Shown here piece by piece: positions 8,711 through 17,229 of a stretch of 64,000 nucleotides of DNA; position 1 is the first letter of the stretch, and every line of letters begins with the position of its first letter. A program made the translations under genes and the position numbers. The notes beneath the pieces were generated by a model. The model was given only the letters and a program-made list of their open reading frames with translations, made no database searches and had not been told where the DNA came from. Location of the stretch: NCBI RefSeq assembly GCF_036492835.1, contig NZ_AP025314.1, forward strand, positions 1,302,001 to 1,366,000. Direction: 5' to 3'. The stretch is from Fulvitalea axinellae (lineage in GTDB: Bacteria; Bacteroidota; Bacteroidia; Cytophagales; Cyclobacteriaceae).

Positions 8711-8745
8711 TAAAAAGGATTTCCGGGATGGAAATCCTTTTTGGT
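8711..8745 (-). terminator. Terminator after the distal FKBP gene
   Basis: The inverted repeat AAAGGATTTCC / GGAAATCCTTT encloses GGGAT. Read on the minus strand it is followed by a T run. It lies 20 bp beyond the stop of the gene ending at 8766 and insulates the methyltransferase gene. Confidence 0.8.
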
Positions 8746-8765
8746 AATTTCTTGTTTGGCGATTA

Positions 8766-9878
8766 TTAGTCTCGATATTTCAATGCATCGTCCCGGTTTC
8801 CGAGGAACTTGACATGAAATACAAGTACTGCGTCCGGTGGAAGTTTGGTGATGTCGCCTTTGTTCATCAAATCTTTTCTCATAATCTCGGGCAAGATGTA
8901 AGGCCCGATGCGTGAGTTTTGGTTGCCGTCTTTGTCACGGGCGCCACCGTACGCTTGGCTTGAAGGAATAATCAGAACTGAGCTGTCGCCAACAGTCATT
9001 TGAGAGATGCACTCGTCCCAGCCTTTGATGACTTGACCAGCTCCTAAAATGAATACGAATGGGTTTTCTTCAACTACACCTTCGTCGTTTTCTTTAGCGG
9101 AAGCGTCGAATTTAGCGCCGTCAAGAAGCGTCCCGGCATAAGTCATAGCCACATACTCGCTAGTCTTTGGTCGTTCGCCTGTTCCTTTTTCAATTGTAAC
9201 AATACGTTCGCCGGTAGGAAGCTCCTTCACATCGTATTTATCAAGTTTTTCGTCCTTGATATACTTTTCGATGCTGGTTTTTTCAAATTCTTCGAGTTGG
9301 TCATCGGAATATCTCGCCTCAACTTTCACATTAGCCAATATGGTTTGGCCAGGAGCCACTCTGTGAGCTTTTCCGTCGTCGGCGTCTTTGGCTTCCAATG
9401 TCCAGTCAGAATCGTTGTATCCGTAATAAGAGGCAGCGTAAATGTTTACTTCGTCCCCTACGAATTTCATTTCCTCGATAGCCCTAGCTACCGCGGTAGG
9501 AACGATGTTGCTTGAGCTGGAAGATATTCTTTCGACGGTTGTGGGTAGGTTGCCGTTCTCATCTAGGTTTTCGCCTGCCAACGTGCCCGACAATGACGTT
9601 ATTTTGTAAAAAATACCGATTTTCTCGTTGTTTTCGAGCGTGATTTTTTCTTTTTCGTCACTGCTCATGCCTACGGTGTCTACTTCCACGACTTTCTCGA
9701 TGTAGAGACCTTTGGCCAGACGGTCATTCTTGATATTGTTATCCTCGAGATATTGGAGAATCTCGGTGTCGTTGTTCGTCAGGTGCTCTTCGAACTGGCT
9801 AGTAGTGCTTTCCTGGCAAGCGGAAAAGGCCAAAGCGATGGCCACAAAAGGTAATGCGGTAAATTTCAATATCTTCAT
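8766..9878 (-). CDS. FKBP-type peptidyl-prolyl isomerase lipoprotein
   Basis: 370 aa from the ATG at 9878, chosen because it begins a clean SPII signal (KILKFTALPFVAIALAFSAC). An upstream in-frame start (9932) would bury the signal peptide. Residues about 30-170 resemble the N-terminal half of duplicated Bacteroidota FKBP lipoproteins. The C-terminal FKBP domain has YVAMTYAGTLLDGAKFDAS, GAGQVIKGWDECISQM and IPSSQAYG, with a diverged tail. GldI, the gliding-motility FKBP lipoprotein of flavobacteria, is the best-known relative, but a gliding role is not shown. The neighbouring upstream gene encodes a second FKBP lipoprotein. Confidence 0.85.
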   Translation of the reverse strand: MKILKFTALPFVAIALAFSACQESTTSQFEEHLTNNDTEILQYLEDNNIKNDRLAKGLYIEKVVEVDTVGMSSDEKEKITLENNEKIGIFYKITSLSGTLAGENLDENGNLPTTVERISSSSSNIVPTAVARAIEEMKFVGDEVNIYAASYYGYNDSDWTLEAKDADDGKAHRVAPGQTILANVKVEARYSDDQLEEFEKTSIEKYIKDEKLDKYDVKELPTGERIVTIEKGTGERPKTSEYVAMTYAGTLLDGAKFDASAKENDEGVVEENPFVFILGAGQVIKGWDECISQMTVGDSSVLIIPSSQAYGGARDKDGNQNSRIGPYILPEIMRKDLMNKGDITKLPPDAVLVFHVKFLGNRDDALKYRD

Positions 9879-10040
9879 ATTAGTAGTAACGACGGATGCG
9901 TGAAACTCGGTGCGTTTCTCCATTGTAGGCACTCCTAATCGTGCCGTCCCCGTTTGTCCGATCGGACGCCCAAGCCGAAGCCGCTTTTAATAGCTGCGCA
10001 CAGCTATAAAACGAATCAAAATTACTATTTAGTACGTATA
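9879..10040. promoter_or_regulatory. Inter-FKBP region with two inverted repeats
   Basis: Between the two minus-strand FKBP genes, after the terminator at 10041-10077, lie a 12-bp palindrome GTCCGATCGGAC (9956-9967) and a hairpin ATAGCTG-CGCA-CAGCTAT (about 9990-10007). The second has no T run, so it is not a terminator. Either may be an operator or a 5'-UTR structure for the downstream FKBP gene, which therefore probably has its own promoter. No TAnnTTTG box was identified. Confidence 0.35.
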
Positions 10041-10077
10041 AAAAAAAATCCGGCCCCAAAGTGAGCCGGATTTCCTT
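10041..10077 (-). terminator. Terminator after the proximal FKBP gene
   Basis: The arms AAATCCGGC and GCCGGATTT enclose about ten bases. An A8 tract on the plus strand gives the U tract of the minus-strand transcript. It begins about 18 bp past the stop at 10095. Confidence 0.8.
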
Positions 10078-10094
10078 TATTGGCACCTGAAACC

Positions 10095-11066
10095 TTAGAG
10101 AGTTTCTGGTTTCTGGAGGTCAACCAATTCAACTTCGAAGATCAAAACAGAGTTGGCCGGGATCTTTGCGCCAGCGGCACGAGGACCGTAAGCCATTCCT
10201 GACGGGAGGTAAAGAGTAGCTTTTCCACCTTTTTTCAAAAGAGCGATACCTTCGTCCCATCCCGGGATTACTTGGCCAACGCCCAATTGGAATTGGAACG
10301 GCTTGCTGTAGTCGCGTCCTTCTTGGTAAAGCTCTTTTTCTTTGGCTACGTCTTCACGGCTAGTGTCGAAGTAGTCGCCGCCGAGTACGTTACCTACGTA
10401 GTGTACGGTAACCATGTCATTGGCTTGAGCATTTTCGCCAGTTCCCTCTTCAGTGATCACGTAGTGAATTCCCGATTCGGTTTTCTTGGCTGTAATGTTA
10501 TTCTCCTTGAGGTACTTTTCGATTTTCTCGTTGTCCTCGATTTTTTGCTTTTCAGCGTCGGCTTCGGCTTTGCGCTTTCTGGCCTCCATTACTTCGGCTT
10601 GCTTTTCTTTGCCGAATTCCTGGAATTCTTCTTGGTCAAATACCTTGTCGATAGAAACGGTCATGCCGAGGAAATCGCCTGGCTTGATGTTCCAGTTTGG
10701 AGGAAGCGGACGCGGGTTGGAAAGGCTGTCGGCGGACACTTTGAAGTCTACGCTGTCTCCCATTGAGAGAGTCATCAACATTCTGCCCATGAAGTCTTTA
10801 GACATCGAAGCCGAGTCGTGACGGAAGTAGTAAGGAAACTGGTCCTCTCCCAAAGTGCTGAACAGAACGGTATCGCCTTGGCTCAGGTTCACAATCTGGA
10901 TCTGACCTACCAATACCTTGTCTTGCAACTCCAATTTCTTGTCGCCTTTGGTGTTGTAGTGGAACTCGTAACCGTCGGCCGATTTTTCGTATTTCTTGCC
11001 ACAGCTAGAGAAGCTGAGCGCTATTGCGCTGGCGGCGGCGAGTGTGAAAAAATTCTTCAGTCTCAT
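10095..11066 (-). CDS. FKBP-type peptidyl-prolyl isomerase lipoprotein
   Basis: 323 aa. Lipobox SFSSC at residue 22. Residues about 30-150 form a degenerate first FKBP-like region. A Lys/Glu-rich helix (QEEFQEFGKEKQAEVMEARK, about 149-170 and beyond) links to a canonical FKBP domain at about 195-318: MVTVHYVGNVLGGDYFDTS, FQLGVGQVIPGWDEGIALL, YLPSGMAYGPR and IPANSVLIFEVELV. Active-site aromatic positions (Tyr, Phe/Asp, Trp in GWDEG, Tyr in AYG) are kept, so isomerase activity in the periplasm or at the outer membrane is expected. It is followed by a terminator and a second FKBP lipoprotein, and preceded by the nrnA-like gene. Confidence 0.9.
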   Translation of the reverse strand: MRLKNFFTLAAASAIALSFSSCGKKYEKSADGYEFHYNTKGDKKLELQDKVLVGQIQIVNLSQGDTVLFSTLGEDQFPYYFRHDSASMSKDFMGRMLMTLSMGDSVDFKVSADSLSNPRPLPPNWNIKPGDFLGMTVSIDKVFDQEEFQEFGKEKQAEVMEARKRKAEADAEKQKIEDNEKIEKYLKENNITAKKTESGIHYVITEEGTGENAQANDMVTVHYVGNVLGGDYFDTSREDVAKEKELYQEGRDYSKPFQFQLGVGQVIPGWDEGIALLKKGGKATLYLPSGMAYGPRAAGAKIPANSVLIFEVELVDLQKPETL

Positions 11067-11189
11067 CGTTTTATCCGTTTAAATATTATCTCTTTTCTGG
11101 TTCGGAATCTCGGGGTCGGACTCCGCTAGGGTAAAAATAACGAGCCTTAGCGTAAAATCTTGCGGAAGAGCATTATTTATCGCGATTAG

Positions 11190-12203
11190 TCAGGCGTTTT
11201 TGAGTTCTTCGGCGTATTTCGGCAACAGATTCTCGAAATACTTCACGGCTTCGGCCAGGGGCATGTCTATTCTTCCGCCGGAAGCGTTGCGGTGTCCGCC
11301 ACCGTTGAAGTGGTTTTTGGCGAATACGTTTACGGGGAATTTGCCTTTTGAGCGGAGCGAAAGCTTTACGCCGTCTTCACGCTCGGTAATCAGTGCCGAG
11401 AAAACAATGTCTTTGATGGAAAGCGCATAGTTTACAAGGCCCTCCGTATCGCCCGTTTTGGCGTTGAATCTCCTTAGTTCATTGGAACTGAGGGTGAAGA
11501 ACGCCGTGCGGTGCTCGCGGTGCACTACCAGTTTTTGGCTTAACGCGAAGCCGGTGAGTTTCAGTCGGTCCAGCGAGTTGTTATCGTAGATCAGGCTCCC
11601 GACTTTGGCGTTGTCGGCGCCAAGGCCAATGAGCTCGGCAGCTACCAACAAAGTGTTTTTGGTGGTGTTCGAGTGCTTGAAAGAGCCCGTGTCCGTCATA
11701 ATGCCGGCATATAGGCAATCCGCTATATCGGGGTCGATTAAGTCAATATCGCCCAACTCGGCGGCCAATTGGTAGAGAAGTTCCGCCGTGGCGGCCGCTT
11801 TGGTGTCCCAGATCATATGATCCGCAAACTCTTCGGGGTCCAGGTGGTGGTCTACGACAATCTTTACGCCTTCAGCCTCCGCGACGAACTCGCCAAGGGC
11901 GCCGATTCTGTTCAGGGCGGAAAAGTCGAGGCAGAAAACGATATCAGCCTTGGTTATAGACTCTCGGATTTCCTCACGGAATTCCTCTTTGTACACTTGT
12001 ACTTGGTCGTGGCCTTTCATCCAGAACAAGAAGTCCGGATAATCGGTGGGGGAAATTACTTTTACCGTATGGCCTTTCTTACCAAGCATCCCCGCCAAAC
12101 CCAGGCATGAACCGAGCGCGTCGGCGTCTGGTTTATAGTGGGGGATGATCACAATATTTTTGGCTGTGCCAAGCATTTGCTTGAGCGCCTCGATGTTTCG
12201 CAT
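11190..12203 (-). CDS. nrnA: Bifunctional oligoribonuclease / PAP phosphatase, DHH-DHHA1 family
   Basis: 337 aa from the ATG at 12203 (RNIEALKQMLG); the longer frame to 12239 adds only a poor leader. The DHH domain carries IPHYKPDADALGS (motif I), VFCLDFSALNRIG (motif II) and the name-giving VVDHHLDPEEF (motif III), with LYAGIMTDTGSFKHSNTT (motif IV). The C-terminal DHHA1 domain ends FAKNHFNGGGHRNASGG, the nucleotide-binding GGGH motif. Members use Mn to degrade short oligoribonucleotides and dephosphorylate pAp. In Bacteroidota, which lack E. coli-type Orn, this is a likely essential nanoRNase. Gene order DHH, FKBP, FKBP on one strand suggests a conserved block. Confidence 0.9.
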   Translation of the reverse strand: MRNIEALKQMLGTAKNIVIIPHYKPDADALGSCLGLAGMLGKKGHTVKVISPTDYPDFLFWMKGHDQVQVYKEEFREEIRESITKADIVFCLDFSALNRIGALGEFVAEAEGVKIVVDHHLDPEEFADHMIWDTKAAATAELLYQLAAELGDIDLIDPDIADCLYAGIMTDTGSFKHSNTTKNTLLVAAELIGLGADNAKVGSLIYDNNSLDRLKLTGFALSQKLVVHREHRTAFFTLSSNELRRFNAKTGDTEGLVNYALSIKDIVFSALITEREDGVKLSLRSKGKFPVNVFAKNHFNGGGHRNASGGRIDMPLAEAVKYFENLLPKYAEELKNA

Positions 12204-12343
12204 AAAGAAATAAGATGCTGGACAAGCGACAAAAATCACGATAAAATGTCAAAATGTCAAAAAAAGCGAATGACATCACATGGGTGTCTAAAGGGCGAGA
12301 TTGAGCCTCGGATAAATTTTTTGAAAAAAAACGGCGAGGAACA

Positions 12344-12373
12344 TTGCGGCGAACCGAAATTTGCCTACTTTTG
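12344..12373 (+). promoter_or_regulatory. Bacteroidota-type promoter of tRNA-Leu
   Basis: -33 TTG (12344-12346), 19-bp spacer, -7 box TACTTTTG (12366-12373), which matches TAnnTTTG. It lies 19 bp upstream of the mature tRNA 5' end. Confidence 0.75.
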
Positions 12374-12392
12374 CATCGCCTTGACAGAGCGA

Positions 12393-12474
12393 GCGGATGT
12401 GGCGGAATTGGTAGACGCACTAGACTTAGGATCTAGCGCCGCAAGGCGTGGGGGTTCGACTCCCTCCATCCGCA
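12393..12474 (+). tRNA. tRNA-Leu (anticodon UAG)
   Basis: 82 nt. The acceptor arms GCGGATG and CATCCGC pair, with discriminator A at 12474 and no encoded CCA. The anticodon stem CTAGA/TCTAG encloses loop CTTAGGA, giving anticodon TAG, which reads CUN leucine codons. The long variable arm CGCCGCAAGGCG is a class II feature of Leu/Ser tRNAs. The T arm is GGGTTCGACTCCC-like. Confidence 0.97.
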
Positions 12475-12481
12475 CGATGAG

Positions 12482-12524
12482 ACCCTCGATCACGATAAGT
12501 AATTTATCGAGCTCGGGGGTTTTT
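12482..12524 (+). terminator. Terminator after tRNA-Leu
   Basis: The outer stem ACCCTCGA / TCGGGGGT (one G-U) and inner stem CGATAA / TTATCG are stacked across a small internal loop, then five T residues. It lies 8 nt downstream of the tRNA and separates it from tig. Confidence 0.7.
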
Positions 12525-12581
12525 CAATTGATAGCGTTTTACGGATCTCAGATCTTTCACGTCAATTAAAACAATACAGCT

Positions 12582-13910
12582 TTGGAGTTCAATTTAGAGA
12601 AAAGCACTGCGACAGACGCCGTCCTAAAAGTCAAATTGGCGGCAGAGGACTATCAGGCGGGCTTTAACAATAAAGTTAAGGATTACTGCAAGCAAGCCAG
12701 CATCAAAGGTTTCCGTCCGGGGAAAGTTCCTGCGGGAATCATCAAAAAGATGTACGGCGAGTCTATTTTGGTAGAAGAGATCAACCGCTTGTTGGGACCT
12801 GCTGTCCAGAATTATATTAAAGAAAACAAACTGAGCATCATCGGCGAGCCCCTTCCAAAAGGGACCGATACGGCTTATGAGTGGAAAGAGGGCAACGAGT
12901 TCGAATTCTCTTTCGAGCTTGGTTTGGTTAGCGATTTCTCACTGAACCTCGAAACTACGGTAGAAGGCCTTAGCGTTAAGGTTTCTGACGAGGACGTGGA
13001 GCAGTCGATCGAGGACCTCAAGCAGCAACTCGGCGAGCGCACTACTCCTGAGGAAGCTGGCGAAGAGGACATGATCTTCGGCGACCTTAAAATCGAAGGC
13101 GAAGAGCAGCCTGTAAAGGTGATGATCGAGATCAAGGACTTGGCTACCAAGACTGGAAAAGCGATCTTCACAGGCCTTAAGAAAGACGAAGTTAAGACTT
13201 TCGATATCCGTAAGGCTTACCGCTCAAACGAGAAATTGGCCAAATTCCTCAACAGAAGCGAGGAAGAGGTTAAGGAAATCCAAGGCGAGGTTGAATTGAC
13301 GGTAATCAGCATCAACAGTAACGCTGTCGCTGAAATGAACCAAGAATTCTTTGACAAGGTTGTTGGTCCGGATACCGTTTCTAACGAAGAGGAATTCCGC
13401 GCTAAGGTTAAGGAATTGTTGGAAGGCAACTACGAGCAAGGTGCCGCTGTCGAGTTGAACGGAGCTATCCGCAATAAGCTTGTAAGCGAGACTGAAATCG
13501 AATTTTCTCCTGAGTTCTTCAAGAAGTGGTTGTTGACAAACAACAAAGAGCTTGAGGCTGAGAAAGTTGACGCCGAATTCGACAAGTACGTTGACGAGTT
13601 GAAGTGGATGTTGATCATGGATCGCATCGCTGAGGAGAACGAAGTGGTAGTGGAGCAGGAAGAAATCCGTGAAGCCGCGGCCGCTAGCATCCGTAACCAA
13701 TTCGCTATGTACGGTATGCCTACAGACCAGTTGGACGAGAACATCGACGCTTTCGTTCAGAATTACCTGACAGGTGAAAATGGTCAAAAAAATTACTTGG
13801 ATACATATCAGCAGGCCAGAACAGGCAAAGTTTTTGAAGTGATCAAAGAGAAAGTCACAGTGGAGACTAAAGAAGTAACCGCTGAGGAGTATAAGAAAAA
13901 AATCGGCTGA
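12582..13910 (+). CDS. tig: Trigger factor, ribosome-associated chaperone
   Basis: 442 aa. The N-terminal ribosome-binding domain has the signature IKGFRPGKVPAGIIKKMYG (about 41-59, equivalent to the GFRxGxxP ribosome contact). The central PPIase-like domain (about 150-245) is short and diverged, as in other Bacteroidota. The C-terminal helical arms (about 255-430) are acidic and Lys-rich. The start is TTG: a stop lies just upstream in frame, and homologues begin with the same ME-x-L-EK pattern, so no ATG fits. No SD is visible. The protein binds nascent chains at the ribosome exit. tig-clpP-clpX in one direction is a widespread order, here with separate terminators. Confidence 0.95.
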   Translation: MEFNLEKSTATDAVLKVKLAAEDYQAGFNNKVKDYCKQASIKGFRPGKVPAGIIKKMYGESILVEEINRLLGPAVQNYIKENKLSIIGEPLPKGTDTAYEWKEGNEFEFSFELGLVSDFSLNLETTVEGLSVKVSDEDVEQSIEDLKQQLGERTTPEEAGEEDMIFGDLKIEGEEQPVKVMIEIKDLATKTGKAIFTGLKKDEVKTFDIRKAYRSNEKLAKFLNRSEEEVKEIQGEVELTVISINSNAVAEMNQEFFDKVVGPDTVSNEEEFRAKVKELLEGNYEQGAAVELNGAIRNKLVSETEIEFSPEFFKKWLLTNNKELEAEKVDAEFDKYVDELKWMLIMDRIAEENEVVVEQEEIREAAAASIRNQFAMYGMPTDQLDENIDAFVQNYLTGENGQKNYLDTYQQARTGKVFEVIKEKVTVETKEVTAEEYKKKIG

Positions 13911-13937
13911 TCGCAGAAAAAATTAAACGCTACATAT

Positions 13938-13970
13938 AAAAAGTCCTTTCACAAGAAGGACTTTTTTTTT
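13938..13970 (+). terminator. Terminator after tig
   Basis: AAAGTCCTT pairs with AAGGACTTT around TCACAAG, followed by a run of T residues to 13970. It lies 28 bp after the tig stop. Confidence 0.9.
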
Positions 13971-13994
13971 AATTTCTGTCCAAAAGAATTCGGT

Positions 13995-14672
13995 ATGATC
14001 AACAAGGAAGAGTTTAGAAAATTCGCCGTAAAAGGCCAAGGCTTGGCCGGCACCACAGTGGATAGCTATATTGGCCATGTGGAAAACATGACGCGTTCCG
14101 TTATTGAGGAGCGCCCGACGAACTTTCGCGAGATTGACGTGTTCTCGCGACTGATGATGGATCGCATCATCTTTTTGGGAACCCAAGTTGACGATATCAT
14201 CGCAAACGTTATCACGGCACAGTTGCTCTTTCTTGAATCGGCTGACGCCACCAAGGATATTTTGCTGTACGTGAACAGCCCTGGCGGATCGGTATATGCC
14301 GGATTGGGGATTTATGACACTATGCAGTACGTTAACCCTGACGTTGCCACCATCTGTACAGGTTTGGCGGCTTCTATGGGGGCGGTGTTGTTGGCGGGCG
14401 GAGCGAAAGGAAAGCGTTCTTCTTTGCCTCACTCCCGTGTTATGATTCACCAGCCTTTGGGCGGAGCGCAAGGCCAGGCTTCGGATATCGAAATCACGGC
14501 TAAGCAGATTTTGATCCTCAAGAAGGAGTTGTTGCAAATTTTGGCCGACCATTCGGGCAAGAGCTACGAAGAGGTAGAGCAACACTCGGACAGGGATTAC
14601 TGGATGCGCGCCGACGAAGCCAAGGAATATGGCCTGATAGACGAAGTGCTCGTGCGCCACAAAAAAGGCTGA
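13995..14672 (+). CDS. clpP: ATP-dependent Clp protease proteolytic subunit
   Basis: 225 aa, normal length for Bacteroidota ClpP. The catalytic triad is visible: Ser127 in [11 protein letters not shown], His152 in [10 protein letters not shown], and Asp201 in SDRDYWM. The oxyanion and handle segments are conserved ([21 protein letters not shown]). It forms tetradecameric barrels with the ClpX hexamer encoded downstream and degrades tagged or misfolded proteins in the cytoplasm. Start ATG at 13995; the N-terminal 25 residues form a propeptide-like extension before the conserved domain. It is flanked by strong terminators on both sides, so clpP seems to be its own transcript. Confidence 0.97.
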   Translation: MINKEEFRKFAVKGQGLAGTTVDSYIGHVENMTRSVIEERPTNFREIDVFSRLMMDRIIFLGTQVDDIIANVITAQLLFLESADATKDILLYVNSPGGSVYAGLGIYDTMQYVNPDVATICTGLAASMGAVLLAGGAKGKRSSLPHSRVMIHQPLGGAQGQASDIEITAKQILILKKELLQILADHSGKSYEEVEQHSDRDYWMRADEAKEYGLIDEVLVRHKKG

Positions 14673-14695
14673 GTTTAACTCGGCTTCGGAAACGG

Positions 14696-14741
14696 AAGAG
14701 CCTGAAACGTTAGCGGTTGCTAGCGTTTCAGGCTCTTTTAT
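14696..14741 (+). terminator. Terminator after clpP
   Basis: GAGCCTGAAACG pairs with CGTTTCAGGCTC, one of the longest perfect stems in the window (12 bp), followed by TTTTATTT. Confidence 0.9.
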
Positions 14742-14898
14742 TTGGTATGAAGAATGTGGATCATTACCTTTATGCGTTTAGGGCTCTGAGTATTCTGCGA
14801 CAATTTCCGGGAGGAAAACTCCCTTGCGGGCACTATACTCGGGAACTTAGCGTTTTTTAAGCGTTTGGAAACAGAATATTTTCTTAAAGGAGAATTAT

Positions 14899-16134
14899 AT
14901 GGCCAATGTATCCTGCTCATTTTGTGGTAGATATAAACAGGATGTCGATTTGATGGTGTCGGGTATCAATGCCCATATTTGTAACCATTGCATCGAGCAA
15001 GCCTCGCAGATTTTGAAAGAAGAGCTGAAGCTGAATGCAGGAGAGCTCGACGACGATTTGGATTTTAACCTTCAGGCTCCAATGGACATTAAGGCGGAGC
15101 TTGATAAGTATGTTGTCGGACAGGATGAGGCTAAAAAGTTTTTGTCGGTAGCGGTTTATAACCACTACAGGCGTTTGTCGCAGAGGACATCAGAAGACGA
15201 CGTTACGATTGAGAAATCCAACATTATAATGGTGGGAGAAACCGGTACTGGTAAGACGTACCTGGCCCGCACGCTTGCCAAAACCCTTCAGGTACCGTTT
15301 TGTATAGCCGATGCCACGGTATTGACCGAGGCCGGTTATGTAGGTGAGGATGTGGAAAGTATTCTCACAAGACTTTTGCAGGCGGCCGATTACAATGTGG
15401 AAGAGGCCGAAAGAGGCATCGTTTATATTGACGAGATTGATAAAATCGCACGTAAGTCGGATAACCCTTCTATCACGCGGGACGTGAGTGGCGAAGGTGT
15501 TCAGCAGGCATTGCTGAAGCTTTTGGAAGGCACGGTTGTGAATGTGCCGCCACAAGGAGGCAGAAAGCACCCTGACCAGAAGATGATCAAGGTGAATACC
15601 GAGAATATCCTCTTTATTTGCGGAGGTGCTTTTGACGGTATCAAGCGCCATATTTCCAATCGCCTGAACCAGCGTCCCCTCGGTTTTGCTCCGAGTGGTG
15701 ATAAATCGGCCGAGTCTATAGACGAGAACGACGTGTTGCAATATGTTATGGCCCATGACCTCAAGTCATTCGGTTTGATCCCTGAGCTGATTGGTCGTTT
15801 ACCTGTAGTGACACATTTGGATCCGCTGTCTGTCGATACGCTGAAGATGATTCTCACTACGCCTAAGAACGCATTGGTGAAGCAGTACAAGAAGCTGTTT
15901 GCGATGGAGAAAGTCGATCTGACTTTTACGCCGGAAGCTATCGATTATATAGTGGAACAGGCTGACGAGCATAAATTGGGAGCCCGCGGTTTGCGTTCTA
16001 TATGCGAGGCGATTATCACGGACATTATGTTCGAGTTGCCTTCAAAGAAAGACATCAAAGAGTTTGAGATCACTAGGGAATTTGCCCGTGAGAAATTTGA
16101 GAAATCAAAACTCAAGAAATTGCAAGTGGCCTAA
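14899..16134 (+). CDS. clpX: ATP-dependent Clp protease ATP-binding subunit
   Basis: 411 aa. The N-terminal zinc-binding domain has Cys6, Cys9, Cys28 and Cys31. The AAA+ module has Walker A GETGTGKT (113-120), pore loop GYVG (146-149) and Walker B with Asp178-Glu179 (YIDEID), followed by sensor and arginine-finger regions and the C-terminal small domain. ClpX unfolds substrates and threads them into ClpP, and some substrates are handled without ClpP. Unusually for this window it has a strong SD, AAGGAG (14886-14891), 7 bp before the ATG, which fixes the start. It is 226 bp downstream of clpP. Confidence 0.97.
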   Translation: MANVSCSFCGRYKQDVDLMVSGINAHICNHCIEQASQILKEELKLNAGELDDDLDFNLQAPMDIKAELDKYVVGQDEAKKFLSVAVYNHYRRLSQRTSEDDVTIEKSNIIMVGETGTGKTYLARTLAKTLQVPFCIADATVLTEAGYVGEDVESILTRLLQAADYNVEEAERGIVYIDEIDKIARKSDNPSITRDVSGEGVQQALLKLLEGTVVNVPPQGGRKHPDQKMIKVNTENILFICGGAFDGIKRHISNRLNQRPLGFAPSGDKSAESIDENDVLQYVMAHDLKSFGLIPELIGRLPVVTHLDPLSVDTLKMILTTPKNALVKQYKKLFAMEKVDLTFTPEAIDYIVEQADEHKLGARGLRSICEAIITDIMFELPSKKDIKEFEITREFAREKFEKSKLKKLQVA

Positions 16135-16160
16135 AAATATCAAGGTTCTTAAAAAACGAA

Positions 16161-16189
16161 AGGCTCCGAATTATCGGAGCCTTTTTTTG
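16161..16189. terminator. Bidirectional terminator between clpX and the DUF2911 gene
   Basis: AGGCTCCGA pairs with TCGGAGCCT around ATTA, with T7 after the stem and A-rich sequence before it. It is shared by convergent genes ending at 16134 and 16213. Confidence 0.85.
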
Positions 16190-16212
16190 TGAGCAAGACG
16201 CTAAGGTTTCCC

Positions 16213-17055
16213 TTAGATGGCTTTTGACCATTTCTTGATATTTTTCTCGTTGATTTTCACGTAGTCTTGGTTGCCGGCTTTCTTTGCCAGTTCCAAAGAG
16301 CGTTTGGCTTCTTTGATAGCGTTTGAGTAGTCGTTGTTGGCGGCATAAGCCTCAGCGAGTACGCGGATTACCCAATAGCGGTTGCTGTCTTTGGCGCCTT
16401 TGATAGCGTAGTCAAGACCTTTTTTGTTTTCGCCGATGCTTAGGTAGTAGCGAGCCGAAGCGAAGTAAGTGTTCGCCGGGTTCTCAATTTCCTTAAGCTT
16501 GCGGTTGATGTTCGCCAAAGCCATTTTGCGTGTAGGAACTTCGAAAGGAACCTTAACGCTTGTGTTTTCCCAAGCGATCTGAACCGATGCGCTTTCGTCT
16601 TTCAGATCAGCGATATCGATAGTGAAAGATTCGCGGAAATCAGACTTTGTGGCCTCAACAGTTACGCTGGCTACGTTTTTGGCCGGATCGTATTGGCCGG
16701 CTCCCCATTGCTTGGTGTTGGTGTTCAACACCACTTCCCATGATTTTTTTCCAGGAACGGTGAACAGGGCGTAAGTGCCGGATTTAACGGGTTTGCCCGC
16801 AAAAGTAATGTCCGTGCTGAAAGTGATTTTGGTGCAGGCGTTGGCTCCTGTTCTCCAAACCTTGTCGAAAGGTACCAAATCGCCGAAAATTTTACGGCCT
16901 TTAACGCCGGGTCTAGAATACTCTACTTTAACATCCGTAAGTCCGACTTTTTGGTTGACAGTTGATGCCGGACTTGGTTGTGGCAAGTCTTGTGCTTGGG
17001 TAAGCAAACCTCCGGCAAAAAGGAAGGCCGCGAGGGCTAGTACCTTTTTCATCAT
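16213..17055 (-). CDS. DUF2911 domain-containing secreted protein
   Basis: 280 aa. Signal peptide about 1-21 (ends LLTQAQ). DUF2911 features follow: VKVEYSRPGVKGRKIFGDLVP, VWRTGANACTKITFS, GKPVKSGTYALFTVPG and WEVVLN, in a beta-rich domain to about residue 175. The last 90 residues are helical and TPR-like (KKGLDYAIKGAKDSN, NDYSNAIKEAKRSLELAKKAG). The family is abundant in Bacteroidota and other marine bacteria, and its function is unknown. Periplasmic or exported by the signal peptide. Single gene, with AT-rich sequence upstream. Confidence 0.85.
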   Translation of the reverse strand: MMKKVLALAAFLFAGGLLTQAQDLPQPSPASTVNQKVGLTDVKVEYSRPGVKGRKIFGDLVPFDKVWRTGANACTKITFSTDITFAGKPVKSGTYALFTVPGKKSWEVVLNTNTKQWGAGQYDPAKNVASVTVEATKSDFRESFTIDIADLKDESASVQIAWENTSVKVPFEVPTRKMALANINRKLKEIENPANTYFASARYYLSIGENKKGLDYAIKGAKDSNRYWVIRVLAEAYAANNDYSNAIKEAKRSLELAKKAGNQDYVKINEKNIKKWSKAI

Positions 17056-17229
17056 GATGATTTTTTAGGGTTGAAAAGAATTTGTTTTTCGGTTTCAAAA
17101 TATGAAATGCCGAAACGGCGGTCCGGATGTTGGGTTTTCCCGAAAATCCGCCAATTTATAATGACGGATATTTTCGTTTAAGGTTGGATTATCGGTTAAA
17201 AAAATCAGCTTACATATGTTTGCGACCAT

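Noticed and set aside
9879..9932. Longer start of the distal FKBP gene
   Set aside because: It puts 18 residues before the lipoprotein signal peptide.
9956..10007. Terminator between FKBP genes
   Set aside because: The two inverted repeats lack a T run. Only the hairpin at 10041-10077 has one.
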